Source: an uncultured Spartobacteria bacterium (GTDB lineage: Bacteria > Verrucomicrobiota > Verrucomicrobiia > Chthoniobacterales > JAATET01). From it: 64,000 nt of DNA. This document shows positions 17,093 to 25,118 of the stretch, one piece after another. The notes under the pieces are model-generated. The model was not told where the DNA came from and searched no databases. It was given only the letters and a program-made list of their open reading frames with translations. Position numbers and translations under genes: made by a program. The stretch lies in assembly GCA_937901895.1 (NCBI GenBank), contig CALGTD010000202.1, positions 1 through 64,000 of the forward strand, written 5' to 3'. Position 1 is the stretch's first letter. Each line of letters begins with the position of its first letter.

Positions 17093-17746
17093 TCAGGCGT
17101 CAGCGAGGGTCACAAGGGTAGCGTGTCGGAGGTCCGTCTTCTCCGCTCGTTCGCTTTCCGAGTAAAGTTGATCGAGCGAACGTAGGTGGAACTTCTGTAG
17201 AAAGAGGTCTGTGGTGACGTAACGGAGACGGCCATCGTCCCCGCCGATCGTGTCAATAAATCCGAGGCTTTTCAGTTTTGCGAGCACGGCTCGCTTGTCC
17301 CCTCCGAAAACGCGTTCAACCTCCACGGCCATGATGGGTTGCTTGAATGCGACACAGGCCAGGATTTCGAGCTGAGTCGTTGTGAGGCCATCAGGCGTGC
17401 TTGCTCCAGCGTCCTCGTCTTCGGAAATCTTTTGTGCCAGACGTCGCGCTGCGTCGAGATAAAGACGATGGAGCCGCATCGCGAATGTGTCGGACAATAG
17501 TGGCGCGGCGGGACGTAGCCGGGCGATGCCCGACTCAACACACAGCTCTATTCCAGCGGCAGACAGTTTCTCCGCCATATCCAAAAGCGCGGTCAACACC
17601 ATGACCGTTGAAAGGTTCGAGGTGTTGTCGGGAAAAATTTCCTCTGCGATGGCATCGCGCATGTCTTGGACGGCAAGCGGACCGCCACAGATTAGGAGCA
17701 TCTGGACGGCAGCCTTACCGATTTTATCTTTCAGCGCCTTGCTCAC
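17093..17746 (-). CDS. scpB: ScpB-like chromosome segregation/condensation protein
   Basis: The 217-residue protein has the two winged-helix layout of ScpB. The best-conserved part is LEILACVAFKQPIMAVEVERVF (the family LEtLaiIAYkQPitr.EiE pattern), followed by a YVTTDLFLQKFHLRSLDQL segment that matches the family's YrTT..FL..FgL.sLddL. ScpB forms the kleisin-associated part of the Smc-ScpAB condensin. No smc or scpA gene is in the window, so this copy could act with host Smc-ScpA or in plasmid segregation. The GTG start overlaps the stop of the tyrosine recombinase gene, so the two are translationally coupled. Confidence 0.8.
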   Translation of the reverse strand: MSKALKDKIGKAAVQMLLICGGPLAVQDMRDAIAEEIFPDNTSNLSTVMVLTALLDMAEKLSAAGIELCVESGIARLRPAAPLLSDTFAMRLHRLYLDAARRLAQKISEDEDAGASTPDGLTTTQLEILACVAFKQPIMAVEVERVFGGDKRAVLAKLKSLGFIDTIGGDDGRLRYVTTDLFLQKFHLRSLDQLYSESERAEKTDLRHATLVTLADA

Positions 17747-18624
17747 TGGTTGAGATCCGGTGTGAGTGTCTTTCCTTTCACCGCATCAAGATACGGACGG
17801 AGCACGGATTCATCCGCGAAGCCAAAGCGTTTGACAGCCTGGGCGGGTGTTGTTCCGCCGGCGAGGAATTCAACGACGCAAGCAGCACGGAGGGCGTGGG
17901 CGGTAACGGGCACTGAAAGCCCGACTGACTTGGAGGCTCGTGCAAGGTGACGATTGAACGTGCTAGGCGGAATCTTTTGCCGATCGCGACCGGGAAACAG
18001 TAATGGCGCCGACATTCCATTGATAACTCTCGGAGGCGGAAGCGAATCGCGGAACCTCCCCCACCAAAGCAATTTCGAGCGAAGATGCTCACTGAGTGGA
18101 ATGGCCTCCTCACCTGCTGGGAACGACCCATCTTCCTTCACGTATTCAAGGAAGCGTAGTGGTGCGCTGGCGAGTGTAGTGAAACGAAGACCGGTTTCTC
18201 TGATCGTTGGCGCAACCGTCCGCGCCAAAACGTCAAAGTAGGTTCGGTGTTGAGTCTCGAGCCAATTCAGAACGCGGTCGATATCCGACAGCGTAAGCTT
18301 CGCGGATTTGAGAGGTGCCGAAGGCTTCTTTGCAGGAAGCGGACAATCCACGAACGGATTGCGCTTCTCGAAGAAATTATAGAGGAACCGCATTGCCCCG
18401 TGGAGTTGCAACGCGCTGCTTCTCCCCTTCCCTGCAAGCCACTGGTCGTAAATCTCTCGTGCCTGACTTGGAGTGAGAGTTTCGAGGCTCCAGTCCAAGG
18501 CTTGGCAGAAGGCGACGATATCCTTCCACGCCCTCCGATATGCGGTAAGTGTCGATTGAGACAGTCCACTCGTCTTCCCTGCATCAATAAGGGTGTCGAT
18601 TAACTCGAGGGTTTTCAGACTCAT
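17743..18624 (-). CDS. Tyrosine recombinase (phage integrase family)
   Basis: This 293-residue protein has a SAM-like N-terminal DNA-binding domain (~1-95: TLTAYRRAWKDIVAFCQALDW) and a catalytic domain. Visible catalytic residues are the first Arg in ETGLRFTTL, the H-x-L-R box in TAHALRAACVVEFLAGG, and a candidate nucleophile Tyr in LRPYLDAVK. Known members resolve plasmid dimers or integrate elements. The ATG at 18624 is preferred; an upstream in-frame ATG at 18693 would translate the two promoter-region direct repeats (each reads CTIIS). The stop overlaps the scpB start, so it leads a four-gene minus-strand operon ending with the methyltransferase. Confidence 0.85.
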   Translation of the reverse strand: MSLKTLELIDTLIDAGKTSGLSQSTLTAYRRAWKDIVAFCQALDWSLETLTPSQAREIYDQWLAGKGRSSALQLHGAMRFLYNFFEKRNPFVDCPLPAKKPSAPLKSAKLTLSDIDRVLNWLETQHRTYFDVLARTVAPTIRETGLRFTTLASAPLRFLEYVKEDGSFPAGEEAIPLSEHLRSKLLWWGRFRDSLPPPRVINGMSAPLLFPGRDRQKIPPSTFNRHLARASKSVGLSVPVTAHALRAACVVEFLAGGTTPAQAVKRFGFADESVLRPYLDAVKGKTLTPDLNQ

Positions 18625-18628
18625 CGGC

Positions 18629-18684
18629 GAGATTATTGTGCAGATAACACGTATAACAGAATAGAAACCAGAGATTATTGTGCA
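18629..18684. repeat. Two 14-bp direct repeats 42 bp apart upstream of the recombinase
   Basis: GAGATTATTGTGCA occurs perfectly at 18629-18642 and 18671-18684. The start-to-start distance of 42 bp is four helical turns. On the minus strand the distal copy includes a -35-like TTGCAC, with TATTCT 16 bp downstream, and the proximal copy contains TAATCT five bases before the ATG. They are good candidates for recombinase core/arm sites or an autoregulatory operator. Confidence 0.6.
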
Positions 18685-18760
18685 ACCACTCAAAATCTGG
18701 CTTCCGGTTCCCGCATTTTGCGCTCACCGTGGCGAGAATAAATCTCGCGGCATCAAAGAC

Positions 18761-19504
18761 TTATACAGTCTCCGCGCCGGGGAGTCGAGTGTTATCTGGC
18801 TCCCCTTCCCCATTGACTGCAAAGTAGTTTCTCAAGCGCTGGAGGCCCAGATCCACTAGGCGCATAAATTCGGACGTCGGCCGAAACTTATCGGTCCGAA
18901 ATCCGAACGCGAGTTCGACCGCTTCCCTCTCGGGCTTACTCAAGGACGCCATCGCTTTATGGATGGCTGCGTGGTCGGCAGCAGCTTCCACGTTGGCGGG
19001 TGTGCCGATGGAGTCCTCGAATAATGTCGTGCCGGAATCGAGATTGAGAACGTCAGTTACGTCTGCCGGCGAGGCCTGCAAGCGAGCGGCGATCCGTTCG
19101 GCGCTCGGCTCGATCCCCTCCCCTTCCAATTGGAGTCTTGTAAAGGCGACCTTCGAGGCCAGTCTGGCGAGTTTTCGAGGGAGTTTGATGGTGCGAGTCT
19201 TGGTCTCCAGGTATTCAGTGACAAATTTCCGAGCCCACCAAATTGCATAGGTGGAAAGACGAGTGCCGCGTTCTGGATCGAACCGTGTGATGGCCTGATC
19301 GAATCCAAGCATGCCCTGCTGAAAGAGATCCCGCGCAGTTTCCCGGTCGCGAGTATAACCACTCACGAGTCTCTGAATCATGGGGGAGTGGGCTGCGAGT
19401 AGTGTTTCTCGAGCTCTTGCCGCATTGGGCGAGTGAGGGGATTGGGCTTCCGCCAGAAGCGTTGCTTCCTCGTCCGGCTCAAGGCACCGAATTGTCATAT
19501 TCAT
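18761..19504 (-). CDS. Sigma-70-family factor with a shortened region 4
   Basis: This is a 247-residue sigma factor. Region 2 is intact: DLFQQGMLGFDQAITRFDPERG, then STYAIWWARKFVTEYL, and a basic TIKLPRKLARL segment, so core-RNAP and -10 binding are expected. A region-3-like helical part follows (~115-160). Region 4 starts normally (LSKPEREAVELAFGF), but only ~18 residues separate it from LQRLRNYF, about ten fewer than usual, so the -35-binding helix-turn-helix is probably incomplete. The ATG at 19504 is preferred over 19579 because a promoter-like element lies between them. A plasmid-borne sigma suggests it redirects host RNA polymerase to plasmid genes. Confidence 0.85.
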   Translation of the reverse strand: MNMTIRCLEPDEEATLLAEAQSPHSPNAARARETLLAAHSPMIQRLVSGYTRDRETARDLFQQGMLGFDQAITRFDPERGTRLSTYAIWWARKFVTEYLETKTRTIKLPRKLARLASKVAFTRLQLEGEGIEPSAERIAARLQASPADVTDVLNLDSGTTLFEDSIGTPANVEAAADHAAIHKAMASLSKPEREAVELAFGFRTDKFRPTSEFMRLVDLGLQRLRNYFAVNGEGEPDNTRLPGAETV

Positions 19505-19510
19505 GACGGA

Positions 19511-19539
19511 GGGGTGCGCCGATGGAGGAAAGTGGTCAA
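19511..19539 (-). promoter_or_regulatory. Class II promoter-like element of the sigma gene
   Basis: Minus strand: CGGTTGACC (-35 box at 19534-19539), N9, then CATCGGCGCACC, six bases before the ATG at 19504. The same bipartite element precedes the genes at 38152, 54960, 63588 and 63726. The hexamer at the -10 position (CACCCC) is far from the sigma-70 consensus. Confidence 0.6.
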
Positions 19540-19579
19540 CCGACCTGGAGAAAAAATCGGTCCGTGACTTTGCGAACAT

Positions 19580-19938
19580 AGTTCCGTGAAAACAGATGGT
19601 GCTCGTGAGGTGCTCCCCTCCCCTATTCGTATTCTAGGTATATGCCTCCAATTCGCAAAGTGAGCCATTTCTAATGCCGGGTAGTTCGGTAAAACGCGCA
19701 ACTATTCTTCTGCAACAAGGTCTGGTGTGTTGGTGATAAGGCCACGCCGGGAGGCCGGGAAAGCACCATGGAACAACGAGTTACGTCACAATAATCGCAC
19801 AAGCGCACGCACGCACGCGAGCAAGGACGCAGGCGGAACGAAACGCACGCACGCGAGCAAGGGAAAGGGGGCGGAAGCGGTTAAAAGCGCACGATTATAC
19901 TTGCACAAGCGCGCACGGATGATGTAACGAACGCAGGC
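19580..19938. other. Gene-free stretch upstream of parA; candidate centromere
   Basis: No gene is supported here. The right half is built of short repeats: a 20-bp direct repeat (positions 19807-19826 and 19843-19862, beginning ACGCACGCACG and ending AGCAAGG) and two copies of GCACAAGCGC (19797 and 19903). A TATACT hexamer at about 19896 could be the parA -10 box. Repeat clusters directly upstream of parA are typical centromeres (parS/parC) and are also where the partner protein represses the operon. Confidence 0.55.
19807..19862 (+). repeat. 20-bp direct repeat pair, possible parS/parC sites
   Basis: Two perfect 20-bp copies at 19807-19826 and 19843-19862, start-to-start 36 bp, lie ~80-130 bp upstream of parA. 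Both consist of ACGC units followed by GAGCAAGG. Their position suggests binding sites for the parA partner protein. Confidence 0.5.
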
Positions 19939-20775
19939 ATGGTAACTCCCGTGAAAGCAACCTCGCAACTTCGCACGCTCGGAAGAGCGCTCGTTATCAC
20001 GGTTGGTGTCTCGAAGGGTGGAACGGGAAAAAGCTGGATCGCAACGAATCTCGCGGCCACGCTCGCTCGCAAGGGACATCACACGGTGTTGGTCGACTCG
20101 AATACAGCCGCCAACTCGCATAGCGATTGGGCATTCATGGCACATCGCGGCCAAAACCCCGGATTCCACTGCTATTTCGATCCGGAGCCTTTTTCGAGCG
20201 GACTGATCGATGAACTAAAGTCGAACTTCGACGTGATCGTGATCGATACGCCGCAGTATCGACACGTTCACGATATCTCTCGTGCTTGGGAGGAGTCGGA
20301 ATTGCTCGTCGCGCCGGTAACCGAAGACGCTCCGGATTTTCGATTCTTCCTCAGTGAATTGAACGGCATGGATCAGCTGCGAGGTGGAAAGCCGATTGCC
20401 GTTATTCCAACTCGCTGCACGATGTTGAAACGCCAGACCATCACGAGAGCCTTCAACTCGTTTCTGGACCAACTCGAAGAAGCGGGAACCCATGTCCCTC
20501 GTTTCGAAAAGGGAAACTATCACCTCGATTACAACCAGCGCGTGAAGTCATTGCCCGTGCGAAACATCTATTATCGGCCAACGCCGGAAGATCACTGCAA
20601 GCCCGTCGAGGCGTGGACAAAGAAGTGGGAGGTTCATGTGGACTGGCTTTTGGAAGTGCTCCGAGCCGAAGAGATTACTTTGCCCGCGCCCAAGGGAGAG
20701 GTCGACGCACTCGATCAATTCCGTGAGACCGTCACTCAAGAACACCTCAAGAACTACGGACTGCTTGTAGCATGA
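19939..20775 (+). CDS. parA: ParA-type plasmid partition ATPase
   Basis: The 278-residue protein has the deviant Walker A motif SKGGTGKS (signature Lys26, Lys31), a switch region LVDSN (Asp53) and IDTPQ at ~100-104 in place of the usual Walker B D-x-P. This is the small ParA/Soj-like form without an N-terminal HTH, as in type Ib partition systems, where the small partner binds DNA. It acts on the nucleoid to position plasmid copies. It overlaps the downstream partner gene by four bases (ATGA) and lies behind a repeat-rich candidate centromere. Its C-terminal ~80 residues are longer than in minimal ParA proteins. Confidence 0.88.
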   Translation: MVTPVKATSQLRTLGRALVITVGVSKGGTGKSWIATNLAATLARKGHHTVLVDSNTAANSHSDWAFMAHRGQNPGFHCYFDPEPFSSGLIDELKSNFDVIVIDTPQYRHVHDISRAWEESELLVAPVTEDAPDFRFFLSELNGMDQLRGGKPIAVIPTRCTMLKRQTITRAFNSFLDQLEEAGTHVPRFEKGNYHLDYNQRVKSLPVRNIYYRPTPEDHCKPVEAWTKKWEVHVDWLLEVLRAEEITLPAPKGEVDALDQFRETVTQEHLKNYGLLVA

Positions 20776-21452
20776 GCGAGACCAACGACAAATACGCCGC
20801 AGTTAAACCGCCGCCTGTCGTGAAGCGGCGCCATCCGATCCCCAGCACCTTTGGGGATCCTCCGTTGAAGCCAACCGCCTCAGCGCCGAGGGTATCCGCG
20901 CCCAAGCCCCCGGAGACTCAACCGGCTGATGCCGGTTCAGTGAATCAGAAGCCGCAGATGTCCATTGTTACACCGCCGGTTTCGGAGCGGGTTGCTCCAA
21001 CAGTAGTTGCTCCGCGCGTCGCGTTGGGCGCGAATCTCGATACGTTAGCGAAAGCCATCCAGTCGGCACGGGTGGGGGAGAATGCGAAACCCAGTTCCGT
21101 GCGGGTGACGCAGCAAATCTACACGGACGTCAGACTCTTCGCGGTGGAGCATAATATCCGTCCTGTGGCGAAGGTTCTGCATTATCTCATGCTCTCCTCC
21201 TTGCCAGCGGATGGAGATGATCTGCCGGCGTGGCTGCTAAATCGGGCATTCGACGAAACGATTCACCGCCCTGTGGCGATACCGATTATCATGGATGCGG
21301 AGCTGAAGCGACGGACGCTTGCCCTTGAGACTTACCACGGCATCACAATTACCGACCTGGCAGAAGCTGTCGTGCTGCGATACCTGCCGAGTCGCCCAAG
21401 ATTATGCGTCCCACGGCGTAGGGCAAGAAGGCGTGGGATAGTCGTGCAATAG
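20772..21452 (+). CDS. Putative partition partner (ParB-like) protein
   Basis: This 226-residue protein has a Pro/Ala-rich, probably disordered N-terminal half (~1-105) and a folded C-terminal domain with repeated pattern: SSVRVTQQIYTDVRLFAVEHNI and later IPIIMDAELKRRTLALETYHGI, each a strand followed by two helices. That is what ribbon-helix-helix DNA-binding units look like, so it may contain two RHH-type units. Its start overlaps the parA stop, and a centromere-like repeat cluster lies upstream of parA, so a DNA-binding adaptor is the natural role. This is an inference from context and fold; no sequence family was recognised. Confidence 0.55.
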   Translation: MSETNDKYAAVKPPPVVKRRHPIPSTFGDPPLKPTASAPRVSAPKPPETQPADAGSVNQKPQMSIVTPPVSERVAPTVVAPRVALGANLDTLAKAIQSARVGENAKPSSVRVTQQIYTDVRLFAVEHNIRPVAKVLHYLMLSSLPADGDDLPAWLLNRAFDETIHRPVAIPIIMDAELKRRTLALETYHGITITDLAEAVVLRYLPSRPRLCVPRRRARRRGIVVQ

Positions 21453-21458
21453 CGGTAT

Positions 21459-21725
21459 TCAGTAATCCGCTGGAAAAGCCGCGACGGATCGAAGACCCGT
21501 CTCATCAGTAATTCGCGCCACCCTCGGAGGAAGTGGCTTTTGCGGCAACGGTGGCTGGGCGGTTACGAAGAGAGGATCGGTTGCCCTGATAGGCTGGTAT
21601 ATCATGATTGTCTTCGGCCCGGTTGGAGGAGCAGGGGGGAGATGCGGCTGGCGGCGTGTCGCGCATGCGCTGACAATGAGCGATGAAATGCCGATAACAA
21701 CAAGCTGAAGGGGTCTACTTCTCAT
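21459..21725 (-). CDS. Small lipoprotein
   Basis: An 88-residue protein starting at an ATG at 21725. It has a lipoprotein signal: basic start MRSRP, a hydrophobic stretch LVVIGISSLIVS and the lipobox cysteine in IVSAC, followed by a Pro-rich periplasmic tail. The start lies inside the end of the preceding gene (11-bp overlap). Small lipoproteins of this kind are common in conjugation regions (VirB7-like), but this one is outside the main transfer cluster, so that role is only a possibility. Confidence 0.55.
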   Translation of the reverse strand: MRSRPLQLVVIGISSLIVSACATRRQPHLPPAPPTGPKTIMIYQPIRATDPLFVTAQPPLPQKPLPPRVARITDETGLRSVAAFPADY

Positions 21726-22200
21726 TGGACTCGGTGAATTTCCGGCCGATGCCGAGTTCCAAGCAAAGTTCAAGCAGCTCCGGAGTTTCCAGGACTTTCG
21801 CGATCAATTCTTTCTTCGCAAGGTCGTAATGCTTACCGGCGGCCTGCTTACTCATGCCTGTGAGGTATCCGATAGCTTGTAGGGAGAGAGGGACCCCGTC
21901 GTTCGCTTCTAATGTTGCGTCCACGCAGATCCCGTAGCAATTTCGCGGACAGTCCGGCAGCTCGCGTGATAAACCATCCTTGCGAGGGCAGACGCAATCC
22001 GCGCACAGGCAAATTCGTTCTTTTGTTCGGGTTTCCTCGCGCTGGGAAAAGAGGAGTCTGGCTGCGACACGGACAGGCTCCGGAAGTTTCGGTGATATTG
22101 AGCCAACAAGCTCGAACCATCGTTGTCCTACTTGGACGACGATGGTTCCCGATCCCTCTGGAGGCCGGGATTCGTGGATACGAACAAAAGCGTCGGACAT
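21715..22200 (-). CDS. Cys-rich protein with C-terminal HTH
   Basis: The 161-residue protein has seven cysteines clustered at ~64-92 (CLCADCVC, then CPRNCYGIC), suggesting a zinc or iron-sulfur site. A helix-turn-helix-like segment follows: LSLQAIGYLTGMSKQAAGKHYDLAKKEL, which resembles the DNA-reading helices of sigma region 4. It may be a metal-dependent DNA-binding regulator. A ribosome-binding-like GAGGA precedes the ATG at 22200 and a TATCCT hexamer lies 10 nt upstream. No family was recognised. Confidence 0.5.
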   Translation of the reverse strand: MSDAFVRIHESRPPEGSGTIVVQVGQRWFELVGSISPKLPEPVRVAARLLFSQREETRTKERICLCADCVCPRKDGLSRELPDCPRNCYGICVDATLEANDGVPLSLQAIGYLTGMSKQAAGKHYDLAKKELIAKVLETPELLELCLELGIGRKFTESNEK

Positions 22201-22251
22201 TCCTCGTGAGAGGATAGGAACGCCTTGCGTAATCGCCTAGAGGGGGAGGGG

Positions 22252-22557
22252 TTATTTCTCCCGTCCCTTTTCCCGGTCGCGGTCAGTCGAACGATGGGTG
22301 CTTCGATCATCCGCAAGGGTATCGACTCGCTCTATCTGTTGCGCCGGCGATAGTTTGGGCTCTTGGGAGGCTCTTGCGGCGATCTGCTGCTGTGCAACAT
22401 TGAGACCAGACACAACCTGTTTCAAAAGCTCTGGATCGCAGCCGAACTCTTCAGCTTTGAAACTCGCCGGATCAAAGGGAGTGTCAAAAGCATCAACCGT
22501 CACACCACCGGGCAACGAAGTGATACCTGCCTGGTGAAGCTCTTCGATCCGGTCCAT
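22252..22557 (-). CDS. Hypothetical charged protein downstream of recJ
   Basis: A 101-residue protein with no recognised domain. The middle contains a helical segment (CDPELLKQVVSGLNVAQQQIAARASQ) and the end is a highly charged Arg/Asp/Glu/Lys tail, probably disordered. Its start at 22557 is supported by a full promoter immediately upstream: CGGTTGACC, 17-bp spacer, TATCCC, then five bases. The -35 box overlaps the recJ stop codon, so the gene can be transcribed independently of recJ. Confidence 0.55.
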   Translation of the reverse strand: MDRIEELHQAGITSLPGGVTVDAFDTPFDPASFKAEEFGCDPELLKQVVSGLNVAQQQIAARASQEPKLSPAQQIERVDTLADDRSTHRSTDRDREKGREK

Positions 22558-22562
22558 ATTCC

Positions 22563-22591
22563 GGGATACGCCCCAAAATGCACTTGGTCAA
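22563..22591 (-). promoter_or_regulatory. Leaderless promoter of the 22557 gene
   Basis: Minus strand: -35 TTGACC (22586-22591), 17-bp spacer, -10 TATCCC (22563-22568), five bases, ATG at 22557. The -35 box overlaps the recJ TGA. Confidence 0.65.
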
Positions 22592-24300
22592 CCGGCAGAA
22601 GAGTCTGTTGGGATGATATCTTGGATGAGCAACTTCAATGTGCGGCGTCCACGGAAGTTCGAATCCATCAACTGACCAACGACATGCCCACGCATCGTGC
22701 GCACTTCAGCGATTTGTCGATTTCGAAAGCTGAGGACCTCCAAGATCCGGCCATCCCGGTCCTCAATCTCTCCGCGCATCGTAAGTTGGTTCGAGGTGGA
22801 CGGACGAAGAGCGATCGCAACATCCGGGATGCAGAGGCAAGGCGTGCGGTTGTCGTTTGAGTCGAATGGCTCCAGCAACATGCATTCGGCGAAGTTTTTC
22901 CAGTTCGCGGTGGCGATCGAAAGGTAACGATCGATCGTCTTCCGTCGACGGGCAGGCTGCGGGGCGGCGAGAAGTAAGCGCTCGCGAAGAATGTGAAGGG
23001 CTGCGACTCCATCCGCATTACAGGAAGCGCGAAGACCCATCGCCTGCGAGTGCCCCCCGAAATGGAGAGGCAGTCCATCAGCACAACCGCTAACAAGCTG
23101 GTGAATGTTTACGCCCTGTGCCGTTCTCGCAGAGAAGGTGTAACAACCCTGCCCCTGCAATTTTGCTCCGAGAAGCACGGGGATGTTCAAGAGTTCAGCA
23201 AGCTCGCCGGCGGCAGGTCCGACAACTCCGGGGTGCCAGTCATCGGCCCAATGGATGAGCACACGACCCTGACACTGTTCATGGACGGCCAGCGCATCGC
23301 TGACAATCTGATGCTGTAGAGCTTTGCGGCGTTGGTTGAGGTCGGCGAGTTTGCCGGCAATCGTGCACGCCTCTGCAAAGGTTGGGCTGTCGAAAAGTTG
23401 AAAAGCAGTCTTCGCATGTTGAAGCCGTCCCGCCGCGTTCACCATCGGAGCAAGGCGAAAGGCGATATCCGAGGTGCTGGGCTTTGAAACGTCGGCAGCG
23501 GTGAACAACGCACGAAGCCCGTGAATCTGCGAGTTCGGGCCGTGTGAAAGCAGGTCGCGCATCATGGAGCGAGATGCGATGCCGAGAGAGCTGGCGCAGT
23601 CGGCGATGGCGGCGAGACCGCCGATTGCCGAAAGGTCCGTGATCATTCCTCGCAAAGATGGTGCGTCCTTGCCGAGGGCGTGCGCGAGCATGCCAACAAG
23701 CACAGCAGCGCAGTAGTCGATTGCGCGTAAATCAGGGTAACGCGAGGGATTGAGCTCGATGACCCGATCACTCGTGGCAGTCGCGCCGCCAATGTGGTGA
23801 TCGATGACGAAAATCGGAACGCGCGCATCTTCGCCGAAAGAGCTCAAACGCGGAAGATCAGCCGATCCGCAATCGGCGGTAATCAAAAAGTCAAAACCCC
23901 CACGATTGAATTCCTTGCGGACGGCGGTATGGCCGACGCCGTAACCGTCGATGAACCGGTCCGGAAGGAATACTTTGGGCTGGACTCCGAATTGGCGGAG
24001 CGTGGCGGAGAGGATGATTCCGGAAACGACACCATCCACGTCATAGTCGCAACTCACCATCGCGGTCGCGCCAGGCTTGAGCAGCGGGAGAAGGTGCTTC
24101 GCGAATTCAACAACCTCCGGATAGAAAGCGTCGTCTTCGACAGACCCACTGTCATGCTTCGCACTGATTCCACGAATGATGCGCAACGCTTCCCCAAGCG
24201 AATTTGCCTCAACGATTGGTGGGCGCTCCCAATCGAAGCAAAGCCCATGCAAGAGGCCCTTCGAATCGTTCATTGCGGGTGCCGTCAATGAAGCTGTCAT
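22588..24300 (-). CDS. recJ: RecJ-like single-stranded-DNA 5'-3' exonuclease
   Basis: The 570-residue protein carries the DHH phosphoesterase motifs in order: CDYDVDG (Asp85, Asp87, Asp89), ADCG (Asp143), IDHH (Asp167-His169), and the DHHA1 motif GGHSQAMGL near residue 425, with a C-terminal OB-like domain. These residues bind two Mn ions in RecJ, which degrades 5' single-stranded ends in recombination and mismatch repair. The usual D-H-D-x-D-G motif reads D-Y-D-x-D-G here. It could cooperate with the plasmid helicase, polymerase and exonucleases. A second possible start lies nine codons downstream (ATG at 24273). Confidence 0.85.
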   Translation of the reverse strand: MTASLTAPAMNDSKGLLHGLCFDWERPPIVEANSLGEALRIIRGISAKHDSGSVEDDAFYPEVVEFAKHLLPLLKPGATAMVSCDYDVDGVVSGIILSATLRQFGVQPKVFLPDRFIDGYGVGHTAVRKEFNRGGFDFLITADCGSADLPRLSSFGEDARVPIFVIDHHIGGATATSDRVIELNPSRYPDLRAIDYCAAVLVGMLAHALGKDAPSLRGMITDLSAIGGLAAIADCASSLGIASRSMMRDLLSHGPNSQIHGLRALFTAADVSKPSTSDIAFRLAPMVNAAGRLQHAKTAFQLFDSPTFAEACTIAGKLADLNQRRKALQHQIVSDALAVHEQCQGRVLIHWADDWHPGVVGPAAGELAELLNIPVLLGAKLQGQGCYTFSARTAQGVNIHQLVSGCADGLPLHFGGHSQAMGLRASCNADGVAALHILRERLLLAAPQPARRRKTIDRYLSIATANWKNFAECMLLEPFDSNDNRTPCLCIPDVAIALRPSTSNQLTMRGEIEDRDGRILEVLSFRNRQIAEVRTMRGHVVGQLMDSNFRGRRTLKLLIQDIIPTDSSAG

Positions 24301-24364
24301 ATATCAGCTGAGATACGGCACGCGAGGGTGCGGGCCGTTAATGACGACGCGACGACCCGTTCAA

Positions 24365-25039
24365 CTATGCCGTGTGTGCAGCATGTCGATGGAGGGCGAG
24401 AAAAATGGCACAGAACGCGATGCCCGAAATAGGCATCAGCCATTGCTGTTGCGTCAGGCAGCTGCCCGCGTTGGCGATGAAAAGCGAGACGCCGGCGAGG
24501 AGCAACAAGCGGATATGAGCCTTTCTGTCATCCGGGAGAGAGTGATATTGGGACCAGGCTCCGCGGCCGTTCGCCTTCCACCCTGCGAGCAACCAACCTA
24601 TGTGGCCACTGGCAATAATCGGGTTAGCCTCTGGAGCGATTTTGCGAATGGCCTCTACGATCTCGGCTGCCTCCGATTGATCTCGGCAATGCCACGTCAA
24701 CCGCCAGATCTCCCCGGAAAAGAAAAGGGATACCGTTATCCTACGACCTTCTGGATTGATCGCGTCGCCGAGTGAAAGGCAACCGAGCGCGGTTTTCGAC
24801 AGGATCCGGCGCTTCGAAACATCGTTCTCGAACTGTCTCTCATGCTCGTATCCGTAAGCCTTCCACCCGTGTCTTTTGAAATACAACGATCCACCCCTAT
24901 ATCGGTATTCAATCGGGCGGGTTTTCCCGAAGCGACGAGGGGCATATTTCTTGCCCTCAAAAGGCAGGGCGATTCCATCGATTAACCCGCGCTTTACGGC
25001 GTTCTCGACGCTGCGAATGAAGGCTCGGGCAGTGATCAC
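24365..25039 (-). CDS. Hypothetical membrane protein divergent from the coupling ATPase
   Basis: A 224-residue protein, starting at GTG 25039. That start is chosen because a full promoter (TTGTCA, 17 bp, TACCCT) ends five bases before it; a longer reading frame would run into the divergent gene. The cytoplasmic part is basic and aromatic-rich (~1-165). Two hydrophobic segments lie at the C-terminus, IRLLLLAGVSLFIANAG and LMPISGIAFCAIFLAL, forming a likely hairpin in the membrane. No family is recognised. Its back-to-back promoter with the TraD/VirD4-like gene suggests joint control. Confidence 0.6.
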   Translation of the reverse strand: MITARAFIRSVENAVKRGLIDGIALPFEGKKYAPRRFGKTRPIEYRYRGGSLYFKRHGWKAYGYEHERQFENDVSKRRILSKTALGCLSLGDAINPEGRRITVSLFFSGEIWRLTWHCRDQSEAAEIVEAIRKIAPEANPIIASGHIGWLLAGWKANGRGAWSQYHSLPDDRKAHIRLLLLAGVSLFIANAGSCLTQQQWLMPISGIAFCAIFLALHRHAAHTA

Positions 25040-25044
25040 CTGGA

Positions 25045-25073
25045 AGGGTAGGCATCCACGCGCGGGATGACAA
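25045..25073 (-). promoter_or_regulatory. Leaderless promoter of the 25039 gene
   Basis: Minus strand: -35 TTGTCA (25068-25073), 17 bp, -10 TACCCT (25045-25050), five bases (TCCAG), GTG at 25039. It faces away from the promoter at 25085-25113. Confidence 0.65.
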
Positions 25074-25084
25074 CTGGACCCCTG

Positions 25085-25113
25085 TTGGCACTTCCGAGGC
25101 GGGTGCCTATTCT
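25085..25113 (+). promoter_or_regulatory. Leaderless promoter of the TraD/VirD4-like gene
   Basis: Plus strand: -35 TTGGCA (25085-25090), 17 bp, -10 TATTCT (25108-25113), five bases (GCCGT), ATG at 25119. A GGCAC...GTGCC dyad lies within the spacer region. A similar sequence recurs near 63906. Confidence 0.65.
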
Positions 25114-25118
25114 GCCGT

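Noticed and set aside
18625..18693. Upstream start of the tyrosine recombinase at 18693
   Set aside because: It would translate the two promoter-region direct repeats (CTIIS twice).
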